Source: Burkholderia anthina (GTDB lineage Bacteria; Pseudomonadota; Gammaproteobacteria; Burkholderiales; Burkholderiaceae). Taken from it: 64,000 nt of DNA. How positions within the stretch are numbered: the stretch's first letter is position 1; the number at the start of each line of letters is the position of its first letter. The notes beneath the pieces were generated by a model that was given only the letters and a program-made list of their open reading frames with translations, was not told the DNA's origin and ran no database searches. This document shows positions 8,685 through 16,421 of the stretch, piece after piece. The stretch lies in assembly GCF_902498995.1 (NCBI RefSeq), contig NZ_CABVLY010000030.1, positions 27,654-91,653 of the forward strand, in the 5' to 3' direction. The position numbers were made by a program, and so were the translations under genes.

Positions 8685-9602
8685 TCAAATCACTCCGGAT
8701 TTTAAAGGGACAAAGAAAACGCGATCAAGCCGTGACTCCCGCCATTGCGCGTGCGCGACGCGCTCGACGAGCGTGAGCACCTGGGACTGCCCGCTTTGCG
8801 CGCCCACCGGCGCGACGAGCCGCCCGCCGATCGCGAGCTGCTCGAGCAGCGCCTGCGGCACGTCGAGCCCCGCCGCCGCGATCACGATCGCGTCGAACGG
8901 GGCCGCGGACGGCAGGCCGACACGCCCGTCGCCGTAATGCAGACGGATGTTCGGCACGCGCAGCGGCCGCAGGTTCAGCTTCGCGCGCTCATAGAGCGGC
9001 TTGATGCGTTCAATCGAATACACGTCGCGTGCCACATGGCTCAGCACGGCGGCCTGGTAGCCGCAACCCGTGCCGATCTCGAGGACGCGCTCGAGCGTGC
9101 GGCCGGCCATTGCGAGCTCGATCATGCGTGCAACGACCGACGGCTTTGAAATCGTCTGCTGGTGGCCGATCGGCAACGCGGAATCCTCGTAGGCCTGCGT
9201 CGCGAGCCCCGGATCCACGAACATGTGACGCGGCACCGCGGCCATCGCATCCAGCACGCGCGCGTCGGTCACGCCGTTCGCGCGCAGGCGTTCGACCATG
9301 CGCTCGCGAACACGTTCCGACGTCAATGCAAACGCACCGGCCGGCGCGACGCTCGGCGCGGCCGGCTTCGGCATCGCGGGCTTCAGCACGGTCGGTTTCG
9401 GTGCGCTCGCCGGCTTCGCCGACGTCGCGCGGGCCACGCTCGTATTCACCACAACCGGCTTCGGCACGGCCGCGGGCTTGTCGGCGGCCTTCGGCATCGC
9501 GATCGCGGCATGGCGTTCGCCGGCCCGGCCGTCCGATTTGCGTGGCGCTCGCTTGAGATCTTCGAGCGCGAGCGGGAACCGCTTCGCGCGCTCGCCGCTC
9601 AT
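8685..9602 (-). CDS. pcm: Protein-L-isoaspartate O-methyltransferase
   Basis: Methylates isoaspartyl residues to start repair of damaged proteins. The catalytic domain is at about residues 95-305 and shows RMVERLRANGVTDARVLDAM, PIGHQQTISKPSVVARM, the SAM motif VLEIGTGCGYQAAVL, and a C-terminal VFFVPLKSGVI. The first 90 or so residues are a low-complexity Lys/Pro/Ala extension absent from enteric Pcm. The start ATG at 9602 overlaps the surE stop as ATGA, which favours translational coupling. It sits in the surE-pcm-nlpD-rpoS order. Confidence 0.94.
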   Translation of the reverse strand: MSGERAKRFPLALEDLKRAPRKSDGRAGERHAAIAMPKAADKPAAVPKPVVVNTSVARATSAKPASAPKPTVLKPAMPKPAAPSVAPAGAFALTSERVRERMVERLRANGVTDARVLDAMAAVPRHMFVDPGLATQAYEDSALPIGHQQTISKPSVVARMIELAMAGRTLERVLEIGTGCGYQAAVLSHVARDVYSIERIKPLYERAKLNLRPLRVPNIRLHYGDGRVGLPSAAPFDAIVIAAAGLDVPQALLEQLAIGGRLVAPVGAQSGQSQVLTLVERVAHAQWRESRLDRVFFVPLKSGVI

Positions 9603-10360
9603 GAAGCCCGCCCGCCTGCGCGCGCCCATTCGCGCGTTGCAGGCAGCATTTGCGTATGCGTGAGATCGAGCTGCAGTGGCGTGATCGACACGAAACCGTT
9701 GGCTACGGCGTGAAAATCGGTGCCCTCGCTCGCGTCCAGCGCCGCGCCCGCGGCACCGATCCAGTAGATCGGCTCGCCACGCGGGTCGGTCTGGCGAATC
9801 ACCGGCTGCGACGGATGACGCTTGCCGAGGCGCGTGACCTTCCAGCCTTTCAGTGCGTCGTACGGCAGATTCGGGATGTTGACGTTCAGCAGCGGCTGGC
9901 CCGGCAGCGGATGCGCGAGATAGTGCCCGGCGATTTCCGCGGCGACGCGCGCGGCGTCCGCCAGATGGGCCCAGCCCTTGTCGACCAGCGAGAACGCGAT
10001 GGCCGGCACGCCGAACATGATGCCTTCGGTGGCGGCTGCAACTGTCCCTGAATAGAGCGTGTCTTCGCCCATGTTCTGGCCGTTGTTGATGCCCGAAACG
10101 ACGAGGTCCGGCCTCGCGTCGGCCATGCCCGTCAACGCGACGTGCACCGAATCGGTCGGCGTGCCGTTCACGTAGAAGAAACCCGTATTGGCCGCGCGCT
10201 GCACCGACAGCGGGCGCGACAGCGTGAGGGAATTCGATGCGCCGCTGCAGTTCTGCTCGGGCGCGATCACCGTGAGGTCGGCCAGCGGCTGCAGCGCTTC
10301 GCTGAGCGCGGCGAGACCGGGGGCGAGATAGCCGTCGTCGTTGCTGAGTAGGATTCGCAT
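9599..10360 (-). CDS. surE: 5'/3'-nucleotidase SurE
   Basis: Metal-dependent survival-protein phosphatase acting on nucleoside monophosphates and short polyphosphates. The canonical start MRILLSNDDGYLAPG (catalytic Asp pair) places the ATG at 10360, giving 253 residues. SGTVAAATEGIMFGVPAIAFSL and the conserved Asn in VSGINNGQNMGEDTLYSGT are also present. An in-frame upstream extension to 10456 would precede this universal N-terminus and is rejected. It begins the surE-pcm-nlpD-rpoS set. Confidence 0.97.
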   Translation of the reverse strand: MRILLSNDDGYLAPGLAALSEALQPLADLTVIAPEQNCSGASNSLTLSRPLSVQRAANTGFFYVNGTPTDSVHVALTGMADARPDLVVSGINNGQNMGEDTLYSGTVAAATEGIMFGVPAIAFSLVDKGWAHLADAARVAAEIAGHYLAHPLPGQPLLNVNIPNLPYDALKGWKVTRLGKRHPSQPVIRQTDPRGEPIYWIGAAGAALDASEGTDFHAVANGFVSITPLQLDLTHTQMLPATREWARAGGRAS

Positions 10361-10582
10361 CCGGCGATTGTAACCGAGGAAAGATGGCGCGAGAGCGACA
10401 GTCCGACGGCTGCGGACGAGCCGGCATGCACGGTCGGGCACGGCGCGCCGCCGCACTGCGCGGCCGCGTTCCGCGCGCTCAGGGAAACGCCGCGCCGCCC
10501 CGGGTTTGCCACCGCGAGGGACGCCCCGGCGAGGGGGCGCTCCGGCGACAGGCCCGGCGCCAACCGCCGAGGCGCGCGGCGC

Positions 10583-11788
10583 TCAAATCGCGCCGGCGTC
10601 GCGCAGCGCGGCAATCGCCTGCGCGTCGTAGCCGAGGCCGCGCAGCACCTCGTCCGTATGCTCGCCGAGCTCGGGCCCGAGCCAGCGCGTTTCGCCCGGC
10701 GTGTCGGACAGTTTCGGCGTGATGTTCGGCAGCGGAATGTCGGTGCCGTCAGCCAGTTTGAAACGCTGGATCATCTGCCGCGCGACGAACTGCGGATCGG
10801 TGAACATGTCGGCGGCGCTATAGATGCGCCCGGCCGGCACGTCGGCCGCATTGAGCACGACGAGCGCTTCGTCGATCGTGCGCGGTGCGAGCCATGCGGC
10901 GATCGCTCCGTCGATTTCCTGTGTGCGCGGCACGCGCCCGTCGTTCCGCGCGAGTGCAGGATCGTCGGCGAGATCGTCGCGCTCGATCGCCTTCATCAAC
11001 CGCTTGAAGATCGGGTCGCTGTTGCCGCCGATCACGATGCTGCCGTCGCGGCACGCATAGGTGTTCGATGGCACGATGCCCGGCAGCGACGCACCGGTAC
11101 GCTCGCGCACCATCCCGTACACGCCGTACTCGGGCACGACGCTTTCCATCATGTTGAATACGGCTTCATACAGCGCAACGTCGACCACCTGCCCCGCGCC
11201 GCCGTTGACCTTGCGATGGTGAAGCGCCATCAGCGCGCCGATCACGCCATGCAGCGCGGCGATCGAATCGCCGATCGAAATGCCGATGCGCGGCGGCGGC
11301 AGATCCGGATAGCCGGTGATGTGGCGCAATCCGCCCATCGATTCGGCAATCGCGCCGAAGCCCGGCCGGTCGCGGTACGGGCCCGTCTGCCCGTAACCGG
11401 ACAGGCGCACCATCACGAGGCCGGGGTTGTCGGCCGACAGCACGTCGTAGCCGAGGCCGAGCTTCTCGAGCAGGCCCGGGCGGAAGTTCTCGATCACGAT
11501 GTCGGCCTCGCTCGCAAGTTGCCGCGCGATCGCCTTGCCGGCATCGGATTTCAGGTTGAGCGTGACGGACTTCTTGTTGCGCGCCTGGACCGACCACCAC
11601 AGCGACGTGCCACCCTGCTCCGGATGCAGCTTACGCCATTTGCGCAGCGGGTCGCCGCCGTTCGGATCCTCGATCTTGATCACTTCCGCGCCGAATTCGG
11701 CAAAGAGGCGCGACGCGAACGGCCCCGCGATCAGCGTCCCGAATTCGAGCACTTTGACGCCCGCGAGCGGGCCCTGGCTGGTGCTCAT
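10583..11788 (-). CDS. CaiB/BaiF (family III) CoA-transferase
   Basis: 401 residues of a class III CoA-transferase. The N-terminal LAGVKVLEFGTLIAGPFASRLFAEFGAEVIKIEDP, the RNKKSVTLNLKS segment, and the catalytic Asp region GQVVDVALYEAVFNMM match formyl-CoA transferase and relatives. The ATG at 11788 is preceded by AGGGAGACAC. It lies downstream of recR on the same strand, separated by a GC-rich inverted repeat (11811-11832). No acyl-CoA pathway genes are adjacent, so the substrate is unknown. Confidence 0.9.
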   Translation of the reverse strand: MSTSQGPLAGVKVLEFGTLIAGPFASRLFAEFGAEVIKIEDPNGGDPLRKWRKLHPEQGGTSLWWSVQARNKKSVTLNLKSDAGKAIARQLASEADIVIENFRPGLLEKLGLGYDVLSADNPGLVMVRLSGYGQTGPYRDRPGFGAIAESMGGLRHITGYPDLPPPRIGISIGDSIAALHGVIGALMALHHRKVNGGAGQVVDVALYEAVFNMMESVVPEYGVYGMVRERTGASLPGIVPSNTYACRDGSIVIGGNSDPIFKRLMKAIERDDLADDPALARNDGRVPRTQEIDGAIAAWLAPRTIDEALVVLNAADVPAGRIYSAADMFTDPQFVARQMIQRFKLADGTDIPLPNITPKLSDTPGETRWLGPELGEHTDEVLRGLGYDAQAIAALRDAGAI

Positions 11789-11810
11789 GTGTCTCCCTGA
11801 CATGAGGAAC

Positions 11811-11832
11811 GGCGCCGCCGGCCAGCGGCGCC
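11811..11832. repeat. Inverted repeat between recR and the CoA-transferase gene
   Basis: GGCGCCGC and GCGGCGCC are 8-bp perfect arms around CGGCCA. There is no T-tract on the minus strand, so at most it is a weak transcript hairpin just upstream of the CoA-transferase ribosome binding site. Confidence 0.4.
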
Positions 11833-11836
11833 AGAC

Positions 11837-12433
11837 TTACATCGTGCGGCGGTCGAGCATCGCGCGGGCGATCGTGCCCGCGTCGACGTATTCGAGCTCG
11901 CCGCCCACCGGCACGCCGCGCGCGAGGCGCGTGACCGCGAGTCCGCGCGCCTTCAGCGTCTGGCCGAGGTAGTGCGCGGTGGCTTCGCCCTCGTTCGTGA
12001 AGTTGGTCGCAAGCACGACCTCCTTGACGATCCCGTCGGACGCGCGCCGCACGAGGCGGTCGAAATGGATTTCCTTCGGGCCGATGCCGTCGAGCGGGCT
12101 CAGGCGGCCCATCAGCACGAAGTAGAGCCCGCGGTACGTCATCGTCTGCTCGAGCATGATCTGGTCGGCAGGCGTCTCGACGACGCACAGCAGCGTCGGA
12201 TCACGCTCCTCGTCGCTGCAGACCTCGCAGATCTGCGCTTCCGTGAACGTGTTGCACTTCTCGCAGTGCTGCAGGTGCTCGGTGGCGAACAGCAGCGACC
12301 GGCCGAGCCGCTCCGCGCCCTCCCGATCGTGCTGCATCAGGTGGTACGCCATGCGCTGCGCGGATTTCGGCCCGACACCGGGCAAGATGCGCAGCGCTTC
12401 GACGAGCGCGGACAGGGCGGACGGCTGTTTCAT
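11837..12433 (-). CDS. recR: Recombination protein RecR
   Basis: Component of the RecFOR pathway that loads RecA on gapped DNA. The 198-residue protein has a helix-hairpin-helix (ALRILPGVGPKSAQRMAYHLM), a four-cysteine zinc finger (CEKCNTFTEAQICEVC), a Toprim domain (LLCVVETPADQIMLEQT), and a Walker B-like end (YVDAGTIARAM). It follows dnaX and ybaB, the widespread dnaX-ybaB-recR arrangement. Confidence 0.97.
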   Translation of the reverse strand: MKQPSALSALVEALRILPGVGPKSAQRMAYHLMQHDREGAERLGRSLLFATEHLQHCEKCNTFTEAQICEVCSDEERDPTLLCVVETPADQIMLEQTMTYRGLYFVLMGRLSPLDGIGPKEIHFDRLVRRASDGIVKEVVLATNFTNEGEATAHYLGQTLKARGLAVTRLARGVPVGGELEYVDAGTIARAMLDRRTM

Positions 12434-12473
12434 ACGGCGGCTGAAAGCTGAACGAGCGGAACGGACGCTACGC

Positions 12474-12800
12474 TCAGAACGGCAGCTTGAAGCCCGGGGG
12501 CAGCGGCAGGCCCGACGTCATGCCGCTCATCTTTTCCTGCGACGTGGCTTCTGCCTTGCGCACGGCATCGTTGAACGCAGCGGCGACGAGATCCTCGAGC
12601 ATGTCCTTGTCGTCCGCGAGCAGGCTCGGGTCGATCGCCACGCGACGCACTTCGTTGCGGCAGGTCATCGTCACCTTGACGAGGCCGGCACCCGACTGCC
12701 CTTCGACTTCGATCTGCGCAAGCTGCTCCTGCATCTTCTTCATGTTTTCCTGCATTTGCTGCGCTTGCTTCATCAGTCCGGCGAGGTTGCCTTTCAACAT
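12474..12800 (-). CDS. YbaB/EbfC nucleoid-associated protein
   Basis: A 108-residue DNA-binding protein of the YbaB/EbfC family. It starts MLKGNLAGLMKQAQQMQENMKKMQEQLAQ (amphipathic helix and dimer arm) and ends with the family's PLPPGFKLPF tail. The ATG at 12800 has AAGGAG upstream. It sits between dnaX and recR as in most proteobacteria. It binds DNA as a dimer; its specific regulatory targets are unknown. Confidence 0.96.
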   Translation of the reverse strand: MLKGNLAGLMKQAQQMQENMKKMQEQLAQIEVEGQSGAGLVKVTMTCRNEVRRVAIDPSLLADDKDMLEDLVAAAFNDAVRKAEATSQEKMSGMTSGLPLPPGFKLPF

Positions 12801-12828
12801 GGGAATACTCCTTCTTGATCGTGTGAAA

Positions 12829-12851
12829 ACCGGCACGCGGTGCGTGCCGGT
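12829..12851 (-). terminator. Hairpin with short T-tract between dnaX and ybaB
   Basis: On the minus strand ACCGGCACGC-ACC-GCGTGCCGGT is a perfect 10-bp stem whose 3' arm runs into TTTTC. This looks like a weak intrinsic terminator or attenuator inside the dnaX-ybaB-recR unit, where it could make ybaB-recR expression partly independent of dnaX. Confidence 0.55.
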
Positions 12852-12894
12852 CAATGTGTGCGGGCGTGATTGTGCCTGTTGCGGTGCGAATCGT

Positions 12895-15258
12895 TCAATG
12901 CAGCGTCGGCGGCGTCGCGTCCGGCGCCGAATCGGCGAGCGGCCGCACCGAGCCTTCGACGATGCGCGCGCCGAAGTCGCGCACCAGCTGCTGGACGAAC
13001 GGATCGCCGTGGATGTCCTGCTCGGCCTCGCGCTGGCGCGCCGCGCGTGCGGCCGCGTCGAGCGCCGCTGCGGTGCGTCGCGCGGGCCCGACCTCGACCG
13101 CGACCTCGACCGGCTTGCCGAGCGCATCGGCCAGCGCAGCCTTCAGTTTGGCGACCTGCGCGGCATCCGCGTACTGCGGCACCGGCACGGAAAGTTTCAG
13201 CGTCGTCGCGTCGACGGCCGTCAGCTCGCTGTTGAACGCCAGCTGATACGCGACGCCCTTGAGCGACAGCCGTGCGGCCAGCGCCGGCCATTCGCCGTCG
13301 AAACCGACCGGATCGAGCGCGATCGCGGGCGGCAGCGGGCGCGTGTCGACCGGTGCGGACGGACGGGCTTCGGCCGGCTTCGGCGCAATGCGCACGTCGT
13401 CGGGACCGCTGTCGAACACGGGCACGAAGCCGTCGTCGGCCGCGCCGCCGAACATCTCGTCCGCACTGAGCGGCACGTATTCGTCCGGCGGGATGTCTTC
13501 CCACGGCGGCGGAGCCTGACGCGTGTCGGCAGCCTGCGGCACGCGAGCCGTCGCGCGCGGCGTCGGCACCTGCACGGCGGGACGCGACGCAGCCGGTTTC
13601 TCGGCGGCCGGCTGAGCGGCTGCCGGCTTCGGCGCAGCGCCGGCCCGCGAGCGGTCGGACGACACGCGCATGCCGGCATTGCGCAGCACGTCGAGTGCGG
13701 CCGCCGCGCCACCGCGCGCCGCGGAACGCGCAGCCGGCTCGGCCGGCACAGCACGCGGCGCCGGTTCAGCCAGCGGCGCGGGTTCGTCATTGCCCTCGAT
13801 CGCAATCGCAACGGGCGGCTCCAGTTCCTTGCGGACAGCCGGCGGCGCATCGTTCGTCACGGCCGCTTGCGGTGCCGCATCGGCTTCCGGCTGCGGCTCC
13901 GGCACAACCGGCACAACCGGCACAACAGGTACATCGGCTGCAGCCGGTGCGGCCGCAGGTTTCACGGCAGCGGGACTTGCCGTATCGGCGGATGGTGCAG
14001 GCGACGGACGCACCGCTGGCGCAGCCGGAGCGGCAGCGGCTTGCGGGCGTGCCGCCGGCGCGGGCGCTGCCGGCTTCCTGGCCAACGCCGCCGGCGCAGC
14101 AGCCGCTTCCGCGCGCGGCGCGGGCACGGCGCGCGGCACGGCCGGCTGGCCGCCAGGCGCACTGCCGGCACCGGCAGCCGGCTCGAACGCGAGCATCCGC
14201 AGCAGCGTCATCGTGAAGCCCGCATACTCGTCCGGCGCAAGGCCGAGCTCCGCGCGTCCGACCGTCGAGATCTGGTAGAACAGCTGAACCTGCTCGGGGC
14301 TCAGCGTTTCCGCGAAGCGCCGCAGATCGGCCGCTTCCGGCCATTCGTCCAGCACCGAACCCGGCGCGAACTGCGCCCATGCGATCCGGTGCAGCAGGCT
14401 CGCGAGATCCTGCAGCGCGGTGGAAAAAGACAGGCTGCGCAGCGACATCTCGTCGGCGATCGCGAGAATCTCCGGGCCGTTGCCGGCCGCGAGCGCATCG
14501 AGCAGGCGCACCATGTAGGTCTGATCGAGCGCGCCGAGCATGCCCGACACGGCCGCTTCGGTCACTTCGTTCGCCGAATAGGCGATCGCCTGGTCGGTCA
14601 GCGACAGCGCATCGCGCATGCTGCCCTGCGCGGCACGCGCGAGCAGACGCAGCGCCTGCTGCTCGAACGAGATCCGCTCTTCGCCGAGAATGCGCTCGAG
14701 GTGCGACACGATATGCCCGGCCGGCATCTGCTTCAGGTTGAACTGCAGGCAGCGCGACAGCACGGTCACGGGAATCTTCTGCGGATCGGTCGTCGCGAGG
14801 ATGAACTTGACGTGCGGCGGCGGCTCCTCGAGCGTCTTCAGCATCGCGTTGAACGCGTGGTTCGTCAGCATGTGCACTTCGTCGATCATGTAGACCTTGA
14901 AGCGCGCATCGACGGGCGCGTACACGGCACGCTCGAGCAGCGCGGCCATCTCGTCGACGCCGCGGTTGCTCGCCGCGTCCATCTCGACGTAGTCGACGAA
15001 ACGGCCTTCGTCGATTTCGCGGCACGCGCGGCACACACCGCACGGCTGCGACGTGACGCCGGTTTCACAGTTGAGCGCTTTGGCGAAGATCCGCGACAGC
15101 GTCGTCTTGCCGACGCCGCGGGTGCCGGTAAACAGATAGGCGTGATGGAGACGCCCGCCGTCGAGCGCGTGCGTGAGCGCCCTGACGACGTGCTCCTGGC
15201 CGACGAGCGAAGCGAAATCCTTCGGACGCCACTTGCGTGCGAGAACTTGATAGGTCAT
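12895..15258 (-). CDS. dnaX: DNA polymerase III subunits gamma/tau
   Basis: Clamp-loader ATPase of the replisome, 787 residues. The N-terminal AAA+ domain starts MTYQVLARKWRPKDFASLVGQEHVV. It has Walker A (GTRGVGKTTLSRIFAKAL), a four-Cys zinc module, Walker B (MIDEVHML) and the SRC motif (VLSRCLQF). Residues from about 375 to 600 are a very long Ala/Pro-rich linker, including a VPVVPVVPVVP repeat. The tau-specific C-terminal domain follows (LPPAIALDPVGFDGEWPALA). I see no A-AAA-AAG slippery heptamer of the E. coli type, so a gamma form made that way is not evident. It follows the 4.5S RNA gene. Confidence 0.96.
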   Translation of the reverse strand: MTYQVLARKWRPKDFASLVGQEHVVRALTHALDGGRLHHAYLFTGTRGVGKTTLSRIFAKALNCETGVTSQPCGVCRACREIDEGRFVDYVEMDAASNRGVDEMAALLERAVYAPVDARFKVYMIDEVHMLTNHAFNAMLKTLEEPPPHVKFILATTDPQKIPVTVLSRCLQFNLKQMPAGHIVSHLERILGEERISFEQQALRLLARAAQGSMRDALSLTDQAIAYSANEVTEAAVSGMLGALDQTYMVRLLDALAAGNGPEILAIADEMSLRSLSFSTALQDLASLLHRIAWAQFAPGSVLDEWPEAADLRRFAETLSPEQVQLFYQISTVGRAELGLAPDEYAGFTMTLLRMLAFEPAAGAGSAPGGQPAVPRAVPAPRAEAAAAPAALARKPAAPAPAARPQAAAAPAAPAVRPSPAPSADTASPAAVKPAAAPAAADVPVVPVVPVVPEPQPEADAAPQAAVTNDAPPAVRKELEPPVAIAIEGNDEPAPLAEPAPRAVPAEPAARSAARGGAAAALDVLRNAGMRVSSDRSRAGAAPKPAAAQPAAEKPAASRPAVQVPTPRATARVPQAADTRQAPPPWEDIPPDEYVPLSADEMFGGAADDGFVPVFDSGPDDVRIAPKPAEARPSAPVDTRPLPPAIALDPVGFDGEWPALAARLSLKGVAYQLAFNSELTAVDATTLKLSVPVPQYADAAQVAKLKAALADALGKPVEVAVEVGPARRTAAALDAAARAARQREAEQDIHGDPFVQQLVRDFGARIVEGSVRPLADSAPDATPPTLH
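13902..13932. repeat. 9-bp tandem repeat within dnaX linker
   Basis: The unit CCGGCACAA occurs three times in a row on the plus strand, followed by a degenerate copy. In the dnaX frame it encodes the PVV repeats of the linker. The period preserves the frame, so copy-number changes would only lengthen or shorten the linker. Confidence 0.75.
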
Positions 15259-15349
15259 CGGGAAATTGTATCAGTAACGCCGCGTCGCGCCGACACGCGA
15301 AACGGTGCGGAAGACGGGCAAAGCGCGGGTAGAACGGAGAATGACGCAG

Positions 15350-15377
15350 AAATAAAAATCGCCCGGCGAACGGGGCG
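15350..15377 (-). terminator. Probable terminator downstream of 4.5S RNA
   Basis: On the minus strand CGCCC...GGGCG is followed by ATTTTTATTT about 12 nt after the end of the 4.5S RNA. This would end the small RNA before dnaX, which starts at 15258. Confidence 0.65.
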
Positions 15378-15388
15378 AAAGGAAAGGT

Positions 15389-15484
15389 GACGAGCCCAAC
15401 CCTCGGCACTGGCAGAAAACGATTGTGGCTGCTTCGTTCCCGACCTGACCAGGTTCACCGCCCCACCATGCGAGGAGGCCCGTC
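15389..15484 (-). ncRNA. ffs: Signal recognition particle 4.5S RNA
   Basis: The minus strand carries the conserved SRP RNA domain IV. CCTGGTCAGGTCGGGAACGAAGCAGCC contains the GGTCAGG internal loop and a GGAA-type tetraloop variant followed by GAAGCAGCC. The ends pair (GACGGGCC with GGGCTCGTC), giving a 96-nt hairpin RNA of the short bacterial type. It lies directly upstream of dnaX, as in many beta-proteobacteria. A -10-like TAGAAT at 15497-15492 is correctly placed for initiation at about 15484. Confidence 0.93.
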
Positions 15485-15899
15485 ACGGCATATTCTATCA
15501 CCGCTTCCCGCCGAATGCGACCGTTTGTTCGCAACAATGCCAAGGATTGCGCAGACCGGCGCGCGCGACGCGATCGCAAAGCCCGCGCGAACACGCATCT
15601 GGACGGTGGTTATATGCAGCGGCTCTTGTATTTCACACGCAGGCCTCCACCTTCGAAGCACAACGGTCGAACGGCGCGTCGTACCCCTACTCGCGAAGCG
15701 GCTACTATCGCCGCCCGCAGCAGATAGCAATTTAGGCTAATATGACGCCCGAACGACCCGCGAGCCGCGCCACGCAGCGCTTACGCCCTTCCTTCCGGAG
15801 AGCGGAGCTACCTGCCGCAGCGGCCGGCAGCCGACAGGCGGCCGGAGCGCCGCAACGCGCCAAGCAGGCAGTCCCCGAACCGTAAGAGGTATTGACCCA
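15485..15899. other. Non-coding interval between ffs and trxA
   Basis: 415 bases with no convincing gene. It holds the 4.5S promoter on the left. On the plus strand there is a possible trxA -10 element, TAATAT at 15738-15743, in an AT-rich patch about 155 nt upstream of trxA. The remaining sequence between them shows no conserved RNA motif that I recognise. Confidence 0.6.
15492..15497 (-). promoter_or_regulatory. -10 element of 4.5S RNA promoter
   Basis: TAGAAT on the minus strand lies seven nucleotides before the predicted 5' end of the 4.5S RNA. The -35 position reads TCGCAT, a poor match. The predicted start agrees with the RNA end derived independently from helix pairing. Confidence 0.5.
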
Positions 15900-16226
15900 A
15901 TGAGCGAACAGATCAAACACATCAGCGACGCATCGTTCGAACAGGACGTCGTCAAATCCGACAAGCCCGTGCTCGTCGACTTCTGGGCCGAATGGTGCGG
16001 CCCGTGCAAGATGATCGCCCCGATCCTCGACGAAGTCGCGAAGGATTACGGCGACAAGCTGCAGATCGCGAAGATCAACGTCGACGACAACCAGGCAACG
16101 CCGGCGAAGTTCGGCGTGCGCGGCATCCCGACGCTGATTCTGTTCAAGAACGGCGCGGCCGCCGCACAGAAGGTCGGCGCGCTGTCGAAGTCGCAGCTCA
16201 CCGCATTCCTGGACAGCCACCTGTAA
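15900..16226 (+). CDS. trxA: Thioredoxin 1
   Basis: Cytoplasmic thiol-disulfide reductant, 108 residues, with the active site WCGPCK at residues 32-37 and the cis-Pro motif RGIPTLILF. The length is standard for TrxA. The ATG at 15900 follows AAGAGGT. It is immediately upstream of rho, a conserved neighbour pair in proteobacteria. Confidence 0.97.
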   Translation: MSEQIKHISDASFEQDVVKSDKPVLVDFWAEWCGPCKMIAPILDEVAKDYGDKLQIAKINVDDNQATPAKFGVRGIPTLILFKNGAAAAQKVGALSKSQLTAFLDSHL

Positions 16227-16239
16227 TACCGGCCGTTCC

Positions 16240-16271
16240 GCAGACGTGTTGTCAACCGACAACACGTCTGC
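16240..16271 (+). terminator. Perfect 14-bp hairpin without T-tract between trxA and rho
   Basis: GCAGACGTGTTGTC and GACAACACGTCTGC pair perfectly around AACC, 14 nt after the trxA stop. No U-run follows. It may protect the trxA mRNA 3' end or cause pausing with Rho-dependent termination rather than acting as a classical intrinsic terminator. Confidence 0.6.
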
Positions 16272-16312
16272 CGTCAAGCCGCCGATCGGCCGCTCAGGCG
16301 TGAATCGGCGTA

Positions 16313-16321
16313 TGCTAGAAT
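16313..16321 (+). promoter_or_regulatory. Probable rho promoter, extended -10
   Basis: TGC-TAGAAT lies 100 nt upstream of rho and downstream of the trxA hairpin. The predicted leader of about 94 nt has a long C/T-rich, G-poor section (about 16357-16412), which resembles a Rho utilisation site. Autogenous control of rho by attenuation in its leader is known in E. coli; here it is inferred. Confidence 0.5.
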
Positions 16322-16421
16322 CAAAAAACGTCTACAAGACGCATTAAGTCTCAGAGCGCCTCCGCTCGCCCTCCTCCCTTTATTTCTTTTCGTCGCTTCT
16401 CCTCCCTGGCGGGTTCTCCGT

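Noticed and set aside
10361..10582. Possible gene or terminator between surE and the CoA-transferase gene
   Set aside because: GC-rich sequence with no T-run or conserved frame was visible. It presumably holds the surE promoter, which I could not locate.
12487..15390. A 967-codon open frame on the plus strand opposite dnaX and ybaB
   Set aside because: It is a GC-rich shadow of dnaX. The product is Arg/His-rich with no domain, and dnaX on the other strand is a clear homologue.
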